From Anaerolineae bacterium (lineage in GTDB: Bacteria; Chloroflexota; Anaerolineae; Aggregatilineales; UBA2796): a stretch of DNA of 64,000 nucleotides. Each line of letters begins with the position of its first letter. Positions within the stretch are counted from its first letter, which is position 1. The stretch spans positions 1 through 64,000 of the forward strand of contig JAHBVK010000022.1 in assembly GCA_019637555.1 (NCBI GenBank). The letters are read 5' to 3'. A program made the position numbers and the translations under genes. Under the pieces are notes generated by a model. The model ran no database searches. It was not told where the DNA came from and saw nothing but the letters and a program-made list of their open reading frames with translations. Shown here in pieces: positions 54,295-63,484 of the stretch.

Positions 54295-54921
54295 ATGAGC
54301 GCAAATTCGCAGTTCTATTATCCCAACCGCATGGGCAGGATCATTATTCATGCGCTCAGAGAAGTCGTGGGCATAGAGAATACCAAGATTGTCTTGAATG
54401 CTGCTGGACTCGACATTTACAGTGAACAGCTACCACCCGCCGACCTTGAACTCAGCTTTCCTTTCGAGTATGTATCCGCGTTGCAAGCTGCCTCCGAAAG
54501 CGTATTCGGAGTCACTGATGGGCAGGACATTAACCGCCGTGTCGGGCGCGCTTGCTTGACCAGCGGCTTGCAGGAGTTTAATCCTCTGATCGGCATCGCG
54601 GATTTGCCAGTCCGTGCCATGCCCCTTGGCTTGAAACTGCACGTCGGCTTCGATATGTTTGCGATGGTCTTCAATCGCTTCACTGACCAAGTTGTGCGGA
54701 TTGGTGAGGAGAACAGCCATTATCTGTGGATCATCGAACGCTGTCCGGTTTGTTGGGGTCGCCATGTAGACTCACCAAGTTGCCAGCTTGCTGTTGGTAT
54801 TCTCGAAGAATCGCTGGCGTGGGCGACGGGCGGACGTTCCTTCGATGTGACGCAAGTGAGCTGCATCGCCGCTGGTGATCCAACCTGCACCATCCGCATA
54901 AACAAACGCCCCGTGAAATAA
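54295..54921 (+). CDS. V4R-domain small-molecule-binding protein
   Basis: This 208-residue protein matches the V4R/4VR fold (vinyl-4-reductase type, also in XylR and BchJ). Its C-terminal half contains ERCPVCWGRHVDSPSCQLAVGILE, then FDVTQVSCIAAGDPTCTI. The closing C-x6-C with Gly-Asp is the V4R mark. Such domains bind hydrocarbons, heme precursors or other hydrophobic ligands. Many act as ligand sensors. There is no DNA-binding domain, so it would need a partner. The next gene starts 7 bases later and resembles a kinase dimerisation module. Confidence 0.8.
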   Translation: MSANSQFYYPNRMGRIIIHALREVVGIENTKIVLNAAGLDIYSEQLPPADLELSFPFEYVSALQAASESVFGVTDGQDINRRVGRACLTSGLQEFNPLIGIADLPVRAMPLGLKLHVGFDMFAMVFNRFTDQVVRIGEENSHYLWIIERCPVCWGRHVDSPSCQLAVGILEESLAWATGGRSFDVTQVSCIAAGDPTCTIRINKRPVK

Positions 54922-54927
54922 CCGCCT

Positions 54928-55245
54928 GTGAGCCAAGATTTCAGTGCTGAGACATACTTTGAATGGCTACGCTCGTCGTATTCTCAAGTGCCCGCAGCAG
55001 AATGTCTGGAGTTCTTCCGATCTTTTCTTGGCATAGTCACCAACGATATGCGCGGAGTATCTAGTACAGTTGTAACGTGCTTTGAATTACTGCGTGAAGT
55101 TCCAGATGGCTTTTTGCAGACTGAGGATGCAAAGCGAATTATTGAGGCAGGACATCTAGCGGCTTCCAAACTGAACGCATTTATTCTTGGATGTTTGCTT
55201 TACTGGAGATATATGGAAGATCAAGAGCGCGACAATGGACAATAG
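54928..55245 (+). CDS. Small HisKA-like dimerisation protein lacking the histidine
   Basis: This 105-residue protein consists of a short head and a helical hairpin. SFLGIVTNDMRGVSSTVVTCFELL (split: 32-55) lines up with the histidine-kinase H-box pattern FLxxxSHELRTPLxxIxxxxELL, with Asn39 where the phospho-acceptor histidine should be. A second helix (about 65-95) fits the second HisKA helix. No ATPase domain follows. The GTG start lies 7 bases after the V4R stop, so the two are co-expressed. It might be a dimerisation adaptor or an inhibitor of a kinase. The likeness is by pattern only. Confidence 0.5.
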   Translation: MSQDFSAETYFEWLRSSYSQVPAAECLEFFRSFLGIVTNDMRGVSSTVVTCFELLREVPDGFLQTEDAKRIIEAGHLAASKLNAFILGCLLYWRYMEDQERDNGQ

Positions 55246-55263
55246 TCAGCATCCAAAATGAGA

Positions 55264-55290
55264 AATGGGATCACAAGCTGTGATCCCATT
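55264..55290. terminator. Shared hairpin between convergent genes
   Basis: A perfect 12-bp stem (AATGGGATCACA with TGTGATCCCATT) with a 3-base AGC loop lies between the HisKA-like gene and the PRC-barrel gene. On the minus strand TTTT follows a few bases later. Confidence 0.7.
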
Positions 55291-55328
55291 CCTGCACCTC
55301 TACACACCGCTTGATGAAATCGCGGGAA

Positions 55329-56030
55329 TTAGCTATTTGCGTATTCCGGCAGATGCTCCAGCATCGACGTATTTACGCTGAGGTGAATCTCGTCCTCAGT
55401 CACTTTGGCGATCCACGATACAGGGATCAATCGCTGCGTCGGGAACAACAAGCCCTGCGAGATCACCAGATGGGTCACGCGGTCACTCGCCGGATCGGTG
55501 AATACGCGCTCCATGTTGCCGACGTGATCGCCGTTCGCGCTGGTGATCCGTTCTCCTTCTCTCAGCGCCACCGCGTCATCAGGTATATTGCGTACCGTTT
55601 CGACTTTTCCCGGTGCTTGTGCTGCGGCAGCAGTAGCATAGTATGGTGCGTACGGCGCAAGTCCATAACTCATAGTGCTCATCATGCTGGTGGGCGGATA
55701 CCACAGATATTCCTCGGCATATTCCGCTTCCAGATCGCGCAAGTCGCGGTTAGGATCGTTCGGATTGTTTTTGTCATAGGCAACAAAATGCGTTTCCTCG
55801 AACGGTGGTAGATCGGGCATCCGTTCCGCATCCGTCCGCAGCATCACATTGTCTTCATTTGCGGAAGCGACTAGATCGATGGGGATGACCTTATCGTCGG
55901 TGAACAGGAAGCCCTTACGCACAACGATATGAGATACCTCTTTCGAGTGCGGATCGACCACTACGCGATCAATGCGCCCAACATCTTGACCATCAGAGGT
56001 AGTGACCTTCGTTCCTTTTTTGTACTGCAT
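55329..56030 (-). CDS. PRC-barrel protein, copy 1
   Basis: The 233-residue protein has two PRC-barrel beta domains: residues 1-75 (GTKVTTSDGQDVGRIDRVVVDP, then SHIVVRKGFLF) and about 150-230 (GERITSANGDHVGNMERVFTDP, then THLVISQGLLF). A Tyr-rich linker containing YGLAPYAPYYA joins them. PRC barrels bind other proteins, as in RimM and photosynthetic reaction centre H subunit. The ATG at 56030 has AAGGAG about nine bases upstream; an in-frame ATG at 56138 would add an unlike 36 residues. A paralogue lies upstream on the same strand. Confidence 0.85.
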   Translation of the reverse strand: MQYKKGTKVTTSDGQDVGRIDRVVVDPHSKEVSHIVVRKGFLFTDDKVIPIDLVASANEDNVMLRTDAERMPDLPPFEETHFVAYDKNNPNDPNRDLRDLEAEYAEEYLWYPPTSMMSTMSYGLAPYAPYYATAAAAQAPGKVETVRNIPDDAVALREGERITSANGDHVGNMERVFTDPASDRVTHLVISQGLLFPTQRLIPVSWIAKVTEDEIHLSVNTSMLEHLPEYANS

Positions 56031-56354
56031 CCCTCGAACTCCTTCCAGTACATTTATTACAGTCCTACTGCTAAGGTAGTTCAGGTGAGATAAAAAAGTT
56101 CTGAACGGGCTATTAGAAGTACACCAGAATGTGCGCAAAGATGATTGCTTGTTGAACTCGGAGGCGCTAAAAACAATGCGTATAAGTGCAAACAGGCGCG
56201 AATTGTGGCATCCAGCAGTTGGTGAGGCGAGTTTTGCCTTCTGTGGCAGCGACTAGGCGCTTCTTGAGACGGCACAGCGCAGATGAGTGATAGTACTGCT
56301 GGCGATTCTGGCTAAGCCAAGAGCATCAACAAGCGCCCGATGAGCAAGAGATAA
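56031..56354. other. Intergenic region between PRC-barrel paralogues
   Basis: These 324 bases hold the ribosome-binding site of copy 1 at the left end. No open frame with a ribosome site or family match is seen. The only short stem noted is CTGGCTAAGCCAAG-like near 56309. I see no RNA gene or repeat. Confidence 0.5.
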
Positions 56355-57041
56355 CTAGTCATTAACATAGTCGGGTAGTCGTTCCAACATCTGATTGTCT
56401 ACGCTTAGATGAATCTCATCCTCGCACACGTCGCACACCCACCAGAAAGGTATCAATTTTCGAACGGTTAATAGCAACCCGTGCGAAACTAGCAGATGGG
56501 TGACTCGACCACTGGTCGAATCGGTAAAAATCTCTATGACATGTCCAAGCCTATGTCCATTTGCGCCAAATACATGTGCTCCTTCCTTTAATACAACGGC
56601 GGCGTCCGGAATGTTATGTACGATCTCCGGTTTGCCTACGGATTGAGTAGGATAGGCGTAGTAAGGCTCATATGGGGCAAGACCGTAATTGAGACTACTT
56701 ACCGTACTAACTGGCGGATTCCAGAGATACTGCTCCGCATACTGCGCTTCGAGGTTTCGATTAGGCGCTTCAGGATGTCTCTCATCATAAGCGACGAAGT
56801 GTTTTTCCTCGAAGGGCACCAGATCAGGTAACTCGGTAGATTTATTCTTCAGCAAAATGCTCTCATCGGTGGCTGATGCAACCAGAGCGATGGGAATGAG
56901 CTTATCGTGCGTGAAAAAAATCCCTTGCCGTACGATGAGATGGGAAACCTCTTTCGTGCAGGGATCGATCACCACACTATCCACATGACCAATGACGTGA
57001 TCGTCGAAGGTCATAATTCTGGCTCCTTGTTTGTATTGCAA
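56355..57041 (-). CDS. PRC-barrel protein, copy 2, TTG start
   Basis: This 228-residue paralogue of the previous gene has the same two-barrel layout and linker (LNYGLAPYEPYYAYP). Both open with QYK and end with MLExLPxY. The start is TTG at 57041, with AGGAGG six bases upstream on the minus strand, and it aligns exactly with the ATG of copy 1, so it is real. It differs by an added Cys pair (VCDVCEDEIHLSV) in the second barrel and loss of some linker residues. The likely -10 on the minus strand is TATAAT (complement at 57091-57096). Confidence 0.83.
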   Translation of the reverse strand: MQYKQGARIMTFDDHVIGHVDSVVIDPCTKEVSHLIVRQGIFFTHDKLIPIALVASATDESILLKNKSTELPDLVPFEEKHFVAYDERHPEAPNRNLEAQYAEQYLWNPPVSTVSSLNYGLAPYEPYYAYPTQSVGKPEIVHNIPDAAVVLKEGAHVFGANGHRLGHVIEIFTDSTSGRVTHLLVSHGLLLTVRKLIPFWWVCDVCEDEIHLSVDNQMLERLPDYVND

Positions 57042-57156
57042 CGCTCGCCTCCTCTCAATCTACAAACAATTCGCCAGCAGCCCTGATCGTATTATAAGGT
57101 ATACTTTATATAAGGTTTGTACTAATCCCGTTAGAAATATATAAAATCGTGCGATG

Positions 57157-58617
57157 CTACTCAGTTTTAGGGGTGATTAGCTCTTTGTAGAGTTCCACCT
57201 GACGCTCTCTTGCTAACCGCAATGAGCCAGCGCGCGCAGCATCTGGTGCAATTTCACGGACGCTAGGCAATGAATACTCGGTCAAGGAAGCATGTTTGAG
57301 CGCACTCCAGATCAGAACGGACACCCCTCGAGCGGTGCTTTCGCTCGTATCCACTATCAACAGGCGACGGTTCAAGGCATCCGCTAAGATTTGCGTCCAT
57401 GCGGGTGATGCTTCCAGCGCCCCGCCGCCAGCCATAATCGCGCTATCCGGATCAGCCAGCGGTGCTAGCTGGTCAAGGATTAGCGATAAGCGCAGCGCCA
57501 CACCTTCAAGAGCGGCTTGCAGAATATCCAGAGCGTTTGTCCCTAACCTCAAGCCGATGATGCTGCCCCTCGCCTGTGCCGCCCAGCCCGGACTGCGTTC
57601 GCCTGCCAGCAGTGGTAGAAAAGTTAGCCCATGCGAATCCGGCTGTGCCTCTGCCAGATGTCGCTCTACCTCATCCGAAGGCGTCAAGCCGAAGGTACTG
57701 GCAACCCATTGGAAGATATTGCCACCTTCACTGGTAGCGCCCCCGATCAACTGCCATGTCGAGTGATTGCGATAGCACCACAGACCATCCGGAACTGGAT
57801 CGACAGGTGGCGTGACTAGACGCAGTGCAGCGGTAGTGCCAACCGTCAATCCGATGTGAGCGCTGTCAATCGCTCCTATTCCGATGTTAGCCGCAGCACC
57901 ATCGCCGATAGGAAGAAAGAACGGCACATCGCGTAGAGCACTCCAACGCTGTTGATAAGTCGTCGTCAGTCCCCGAATCGGCTGATCATAATCCGCTAGT
58001 CGTGGCAGTTGATCGACTCGCACACCAAGTTGATCCAGCCACTGTACGTCCCACGCCAACTGCTGCCGATTGAGCAAGCCGCTCCACGCTGCGATGGAAT
58101 AGCTGCACACCATCTCGCCCGTCCAACAACGATAGAGATAGGTCCCGATATCCATCCATTCGTAAACGTGATCAAAGAGTTCGCGCTCTGTTTCCTTCAG
58201 CCACATCAGCCGCGCTGGATGATACGCCGCATGGATCGGGCAGCCTGTGCGCTGCAAAACCGCCTGCACGTCATGATGCTGTCTCAAGCCATCGACCTGC
58301 TGACTACAGCGGGTATCCGCATAGGTGTACACAGGCGTGATTGGCACATTGTGCTCATCCACGCCCAGCACATTACCCACGAAGGTCGCCATCCCTACCG
58401 CGTCGATCTGCCGCGCTTCCAGATGCTGAAGCGTCGAGTCGATGCAAAGTTCAGCGAATTCGCGCAGCATGGCAGGGTCAATAGTTGCCGCACCTAACGG
58501 TGTTGTGGTCAGGCTATAACTGCGCTGCGCCAGCGAACTAGAGATGGAGTGTCCTTGCTCGTCAAATAGCAATGTACGAAGTGATGAACTGCCAATATCA
58601 ATGACCAGTACAGCCAT
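57157..58617 (-). CDS. FGGY-family carbohydrate kinase (gluconokinase/xylulokinase type)
   Basis: The 486-residue kinase has the FGGY two-domain fold. The N-terminus VLVIDIGSSSLRTLLFD is the ATP phosphate loop. Domain 2 contains IGLTVGTTAALRLVT and GGATSEGGNIFQWV, and late AIMAGGGALEASPAWTQILAD is the adenosine motif. It would phosphorylate a sugar or sugar acid. The GGATSEGGN block resembles gluconokinases, but the substrate remains open. The gene stands alone; the tRNA-Thr/tuf unit is divergent from it. Confidence 0.9.
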   Translation of the reverse strand: MAVLVIDIGSSSLRTLLFDEQGHSISSSLAQRSYSLTTTPLGAATIDPAMLREFAELCIDSTLQHLEARQIDAVGMATFVGNVLGVDEHNVPITPVYTYADTRCSQQVDGLRQHHDVQAVLQRTGCPIHAAYHPARLMWLKETERELFDHVYEWMDIGTYLYRCWTGEMVCSYSIAAWSGLLNRQQLAWDVQWLDQLGVRVDQLPRLADYDQPIRGLTTTYQQRWSALRDVPFFLPIGDGAAANIGIGAIDSAHIGLTVGTTAALRLVTPPVDPVPDGLWCYRNHSTWQLIGGATSEGGNIFQWVASTFGLTPSDEVERHLAEAQPDSHGLTFLPLLAGERSPGWAAQARGSIIGLRLGTNALDILQAALEGVALRLSLILDQLAPLADPDSAIMAGGGALEASPAWTQILADALNRRLLIVDTSESTARGVSVLIWSALKHASLTEYSLPSVREIAPDAARAGSLRLARERQVELYKELITPKTE

Positions 58618-58721
58618 AAGTTCAGCCTTGCCAGCATATCAATTAACGAAAATCAGAGGAAAGTTACCGCACTTCGGCTGCGCTAGGTAAATAGATCTCG
58701 ACCAAAAATCACGGTTGACCA

Positions 58722-58751
58722 TTGACAAGGGGTTTTTCGCTCCGCTAGAAT
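58722..58751 (+). promoter_or_regulatory. Upstream promoter P1 of the tRNA-Thr/tuf unit
   Basis: TTGACA (58722-58727), an 18-base spacer and TAGAAT (58746-58751). Confidence 0.65.
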
Positions 58752-58789
58752 GTGCCTTAATTACAGGTCTGAGGCGCGCAATTCCAACC

Positions 58790-58818
58790 TTGAGTCGGAA
58801 TTTTGCCCGTGATATAAT
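58790..58818 (+). promoter_or_regulatory. Downstream promoter P2 of the tRNA-Thr/tuf unit
   Basis: TTGAGT (58790-58795), a 17-base spacer and TATAAT (58813-58818) with an upstream TG. The tRNA starts 14 bases after the -10. Confidence 0.8.
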
Positions 58819-58831
58819 GTCACCCGCATGC

Positions 58832-58904
58832 GCCGGTGTAGCTCAGTTGGTAGAGCGCCATACTTGTAATATGGATGTCACGGGTTCAATTCCTGTCACC
58901 GGCT
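58832..58904 (+). tRNA. tRNA-Thr(UGU)
   Basis: A full cloverleaf: acceptor GCCGGTG/CACCGGC, D-arm GCTC/GAGC, anticodon loop CTTGTAA with anticodon TGT, T-arm ACGGG/CCTGT around TTCAATT. CCA is not encoded. The discriminator base is T, whereas many bacterial tRNA-Thr have A. Confidence 0.97.
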
Positions 58905-59007
58905 CTGAATACTTAATACTGAAGATTATTAATTATTGGGAAGGCAAGAGGCGCAGTAGCTAGATACGACGCCGAAGCCACAAGCGAATACGGTGAAGCA
59001 AGCAATT

Positions 59008-59080
59008 GCCTAAGTAGCTCAGTCGGTAGAGCACACCCTTGGTAAGGGTGAGGTCATGGGTTCAAATCCCATCTTAGGCT
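59008..59080 (+). tRNA. tRNA-Thr(GGU)
   Basis: A full cloverleaf: acceptor GCCTAAG/CTTAGGC, D-arm GCTC/GAGC, anticodon arm CACCC-TTGGTAA-GGGTG with anticodon GGT, T-arm ATGGG/CCCAT. CCA is not encoded. The discriminator is again T. tRNA-Thr before tuf is also seen in E. coli (tufB locus). Confidence 0.97.
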
Positions 59081-59142
59081 CTTTACTCTGTATTCGTCCC
59101 GAATACGCTAGCTTCATTTCGAGGGTTAACTGGGAGCATTCG

Positions 59143-60336
<1,194 letters not shown>

Positions 60337-60418
60337 CTTCCGGGATAAGGGCTGGTATTTCCACAGGGGCGTAGCCATACACTATGCCCCTGTGTTGTGA
60401 AGTTTAAGGAATTCAGTC

Positions 60419-60583
60419 ATGGCAAAAAAAGATGTTCGCATGATCATGTACCTCCAATGCACTGAGTGCAAGGAGCGTAATTACACGAGCGAGAAGAATA
60501 AGCGCAACGATCCCAACCGTCTGGAGTTCCAGAAATATTGCAGTCGCTGCCGCAAACATACCTTGCATCGTGAAACAAAGTAA
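60419..60583 (+). CDS. rpmG: Ribosomal protein bL33
   Basis: The 54-residue protein reads [20 protein letters not shown] and so on, ending [10 protein letters not shown]. Cys14, Cys17, Cys41 and Cys44 form the zinc ribbon of the C+ form of bL33. It sits in the standard order tuf, rpmG, tRNA-Trp, secE, nusG. The gap after tuf is 82 bases with a hairpin (ACAGGGGC and GCCCCTGT). The ribosome site is AAGG-like, about 7 bases before the ATG. Confidence 0.97.
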   Translation: MAKKDVRMIMYLQCTECKERNYTSEKNKRNDPNRLEFQKYCSRCRKHTLHRETK

Positions 60584-60627
60584 GGCATAATTAGCCCAAT
60601 CTCGTCTCGTGGCGGGGTCGATCATGT

Positions 60628-60703
60628 AGGGGAGTAGCTCAATTGGCAGAGTAGCGGTCTCCAAAACCGTTGGTTGCAGGTTCGAGTCCTGTCTCCCCTG
60701 CCA
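60628..60703 (+). tRNA. tRNA-Trp(CCA), CCA tail encoded
   Basis: Acceptor AGGGGAG/CTCCCCT with discriminator G, D-arm GCTC/GAGT, anticodon arm GCGGT-CTCCAAA-ACCGT with anticodon CCA, T-arm GCAGG/CCTGT. The 3' CCA is encoded, unlike the two tRNA-Thr genes. Its place between rpmG and secE is a conserved bacterial order. Confidence 0.98.
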
Positions 60704-60768
60704 GATTTAGCGAAAGCACAGACACCGTCCTTAGTGACGGTGTTTGCTTCATAGGAGAATTTTTAATC

Positions 60769-61299
60769 ATGGCACGAACCGCAACCCGCCCTGCGGATGA
60801 ACAAGAAGATGAATTGATCGAGGAATTAGCGGAGGAAGCCGAAGAGTCTGCCTCTGCTGCTCCGGTTGTTAGCGACAGCCGCCGCCGTCGCATGCTCAAG
60901 CGCGGCGAAACGCTGCCAGAAGCCAACGTCTCGGCTCCTGTCCGCAAAGATAAAGTAGCGACTCGCGAAGTCTCCACTTCAGATGGGAATTTCCTTACTC
61001 GCGCTGTTCGTGGACTGACCACCTACTTCCGCGATACCATCGCCGAATTACGCAAAGTCTCTTGGCCCACGCGCGAAGAAACGTTGCGCCTGACGTGGAT
61101 TGTCATCATCGTCACGGTGATCACGGCGATTGTTCTCGGTATCATCAGCTTCGTGTTTAGTCTGCTCACGGCGCAGGTCGCTAACCCCGATAATGCAACG
61201 CTCTTTGGGATCATTTCAATCGGCTTGATCGCCGTAGTCGCGGTGCTGTGGCTGTTCCGCGAACGGCTGCCCGGTGGTGGTAATAGCAGCGGCATCTAG
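60769..61299 (+). CDS. secE: SecE with long acidic N-terminal extension
   Basis: The 176-residue protein carries the SecE core FFRDTIAELRKVSWPTREE-like segment (here YFRDTIAELRKVSWPTREET) followed by a membrane span (about 112-137). SecE clamps SecY in the Sec channel. Two features are odd. The first 80 residues form an acidic, Arg-patched extension absent from minimal SecE (about 60 residues). A second hydrophobic span (about 149-165) follows the core one. The ATG at 60769 has AGGAG upstream at about 11 bases. Order with nusG is conserved. Confidence 0.93.
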   Translation: MARTATRPADEQEDELIEELAEEAEESASAAPVVSDSRRRRMLKRGETLPEANVSAPVRKDKVATREVSTSDGNFLTRAVRGLTTYFRDTIAELRKVSWPTREETLRLTWIVIIVTVITAIVLGIISFVFSLLTAQVANPDNATLFGIISIGLIAVVAVLWLFRERLPGGGNSSGI

Positions 61300-61332
61300 T
61301 AGCTTAACTGTAGTTTTGAGATGAGGTGAGCG

Positions 61333-62094
61333 ATGCCAAAGAAGAATCGCCGTTTAGATGACGATCTCGACAATGACTCTGTAGATTACGATCCCGATCC
61401 CGTCTATATGGACGAGGAGCAGGATGGCAATTACGACGCTGTCGAGCGTGCCAAAGATCGCATCGAGAGTGATCCACTGCTGCCCAGTCAGCGTGCCGAG
61501 CGCATCGGACCAGTACGCACGTTCACCAGCGGTAGCGATGATGGCGAACTGATTGAGATTGCTGTCGATACCGAGAAGCAGTGGTACGTGATCCACTGCT
61601 ATTCTGGTTACGAGAATAAGGTGCGCCACGCCATCGAGCAGCGCATTGAGACGATGGGAATGCAGGACAAGATTTTCGATGTCGTCGTTCCCACTGAAGA
61701 AGAAATTGAAGTTCATGAAGGCAAGCGCAAAACGGTAGAGCGCCGTGTCTTCCCCGGCTACATCCTCGTGCAGATGAAAATGGACGAAGATAGCTGGTAC
61801 GTAGTACGCAATACGCCGGGTGTGACTGGTTTCGTAGGTATGGGCAACGAACCAACACCGCTGCGTCCAGAAGAAGTCAACCAGATCATGCGGCGCATGG
61901 AAGCCGAAGCGCCGAAGGTCAAAGTTACCTTCAAACCCGGTCAAAAAGTCCGCATCATCGACGGACCCTTCAACGATTTCGTCGGCACCGTCGGCGACAT
62001 CGACATGGAAAAGTCGAAGGTACGCGTGATGGTCTCGTTCTTCGGACGCGAGACGCCCGTAGAACTCGACTTCTTGCAGGTCGAGAAGTCCTAA
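61333..62094 (+). CDS. nusG: Transcription factor NusG
   Basis: This 253-residue protein is NusG with an acidic N-terminal extension of about 75 residues (DDDLDNDSVDYDPDPVYMDE). The NGN domain (about 78-185) has KQWYVIHCYSGYENKVRHAI and VERRVFPGYILVQM. The KOW domain (about 197-250) has FKPGQKVRIIDGPFNDFVGTV. NusG binds RNA polymerase and affects pausing, termination and coupling to ribosomes. It lies between secE and rplK as usual. Confidence 0.97.
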   Translation: MPKKNRRLDDDLDNDSVDYDPDPVYMDEEQDGNYDAVERAKDRIESDPLLPSQRAERIGPVRTFTSGSDDGELIEIAVDTEKQWYVIHCYSGYENKVRHAIEQRIETMGMQDKIFDVVVPTEEEIEVHEGKRKTVERRVFPGYILVQMKMDEDSWYVVRNTPGVTGFVGMGNEPTPLRPEEVNQIMRRMEAEAPKVKVTFKPGQKVRIIDGPFNDFVGTVGDIDMEKSKVRVMVSFFGRETPVELDFLQVEKS

Positions 62095-62110
62095 TTCGGG
62101 CAACATACTT

Positions 62111-62195
62111 TGTGATGGAGGGGGCGCAATGTCGCTGCCCCTGATTGAACATCCGTGAAGGCGACCCGGCATGAACATGAACGTCATCGGGTCGC
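62111..62195 (+). promoter_or_regulatory. Structured leader before rplK, possible L1 control site
   Basis: Two hairpins: GGGGC/GCCCC (62121-62125 with 62137-62141) and GCGACCCG/CGGGTCGC (62161-62168 with 62188-62195). The second resembles the GACCCG/CGGGTT stem of the 23S rRNA L1 site. L1 is known to repress the L11-L1 operon in other bacteria. The link here is inference. Confidence 0.4.
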
Positions 62196-62221
62196 TCATC
62201 ATGTAGGAAGAAGGAAATAGA

Positions 62222-62650
62222 ATGGCAAAGAAAGTCAAAGCCGTCGTCACACTGGCGCTACCAGCAGGCAAAGCTAATCCTGCTCCTCCAGTAGGTCCTG
62301 CCTTGGCGCAGCACGGCATCAACCTGATGGGCTTCTGCAAGGAATATAACGCCCGTACCGCCAACCGCGTCGGCGAGATCATTCCGGCGGAAATCACCAT
62401 TTTTACCGATGGTTCCTTCCGCTTCATCCTTAAGTCTCCTCCTACCGCCTTCCTGATCATGCGGGCGGCAGGTGTGGAGAAGGGTTCTGGCACGCCGAAC
62501 AAAGAAAAGGTCGGCAAGATCACCCGCAAGCAGGTACGTGAGATCGCCGAGATCAAGATGCCTGACCTCAACGCCGTCGATATCGAAGGCGCGATGCGTC
62601 AGATCGAAGGCACCGCCCGCAATATGGGTGTCACTGTCGAAGATAAGTAA
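62222..62650 (+). CDS. rplK: Ribosomal protein uL11
   Basis: This 142-residue protein binds the GTPase centre of 23S rRNA. The N-terminal domain has [25 protein letters not shown] (split by proline-rich helix), and the C-terminal RNA-binding domain has [10 protein letters not shown] and [19 protein letters not shown]. Length is standard. It is followed by rplA after 51 bases. A structured leader precedes it. Confidence 0.98.
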   Translation: MAKKVKAVVTLALPAGKANPAPPVGPALAQHGINLMGFCKEYNARTANRVGEIIPAEITIFTDGSFRFILKSPPTAFLIMRAAGVEKGSGTPNKEKVGKITRKQVREIAEIKMPDLNAVDIEGAMRQIEGTARNMGVTVEDK

Positions 62651-62701
62651 TCAGTGGGAGAGCCGCCTTTACGCGGTTCGTCTGTACCACCGGAGGATAC
62701 T

Positions 62702-63421
62702 ATGGGAAAACACGGTAAGAAATATCTAGAAGCGGTCAAGAAGGTCACTCCCGGCAAGGAATATAGCATTCCCGAAGCCGTCAAACTGGTCAAAGAAGCC
62801 AGCTATGTCAAGTTCAACGAGACAGTTGAACTGCACGCTCGTCTGGGCATCGATCCTCGCCAATCCGATCAGCAGGTGCGTACTACGGTAGTGCTGCCCG
62901 CAGGTCTGGGCAAGACGGTGCGCGTGCTGGTCTTTGCTGAAGGTGAAGCCGCCCGCTATGCTGAAGCCGCTGGAGCGGACTACGTTGCTGGCGACGAGAT
63001 GATCAACAAGATTCGCACTGAGGAATGGACGGAGTTCGATATTACCATCGCCGTTCCCGACATGATGCGTAAAGTATCGCCACTCGGTAAGGTACTTGGT
63101 CGTAAGGGTTTGATGCCGAATCCCAAGGCGGGTACGGTGGTTAATCCTGAAGACTTAGAACGCGCCGTGAGCGAAGCCCGCGCTGGTCGCGTGGAATTCC
63201 GCAACGATAAGACCGGTAATCTGCACATCCCTCTTGGCAAAATACAGTTCACCGAAGATCAGATCACGCAGAATCTGACGGCGGTACTGGATGCGGTACG
63301 CCGCGCCAAGCCGTCCGGTGTTAAGGGTATTTACGTCCGCCGTCTGGTGCTGACCTCAACCATGGGACCATCCATCAAGCTGGACGCCAACGCAGCGGTC
63401 AATACCGCGCCAACTGAGTAA
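62702..63421 (+). CDS. rplA: Ribosomal protein uL1
   Basis: The 239-residue protein forms the L1 stalk and can repress its own operon. Visible landmarks are VKFNETVELHARLGIDPRQSD, VLPAGLGKTVRV, LGKVLGRKGLMPNPKAGTV, and the closing VRRLVLTSTMGPSIKLDAN. The ATG at 62702 has GGAGG five bases upstream. The operon ends here at a shared terminator, so rplJ and rplL, which often follow, are not adjacent. Confidence 0.98.
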   Translation: MGKHGKKYLEAVKKVTPGKEYSIPEAVKLVKEASYVKFNETVELHARLGIDPRQSDQQVRTTVVLPAGLGKTVRVLVFAEGEAARYAEAAGADYVAGDEMINKIRTEEWTEFDITIAVPDMMRKVSPLGKVLGRKGLMPNPKAGTVVNPEDLERAVSEARAGRVEFRNDKTGNLHIPLGKIQFTEDQITQNLTAVLDAVRRAKPSGVKGIYVRRLVLTSTMGPSIKLDANAAVNTAPTE

Positions 63422-63449
63422 TTCAGGCTCAGAACTGGACTACCATGCG

Positions 63450-63484
63450 ATCCCTCACATTCACTAGGATGTGGGGGATTTTTT
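63450..63484. terminator. Bidirectional terminator between rplA and benE-like gene
   Basis: ATCCCTCACAT (63450-63460) pairs with ATGTGGGGGAT (63469-63479) with one G-U, and TTTTTT follows on the plus strand. The right arm lies inside the last codons of the transporter gene on the minus strand. Confidence 0.85.

Noticed and set aside
54060-54425. Plus-strand frame in the leader before the V4R gene
   Set aside because: Overlaps the V4R gene in another frame and has no family match.
58715-58963. 82-residue frame over tRNA-Thr(UGU)
   Set aside because: It is the tRNA and its promoter read as protein.
61354-62571. 405-residue open frame antisense to nusG and rplK
   Set aside because: It crosses two well-supported genes and an intergenic leader, with no signal of its own.
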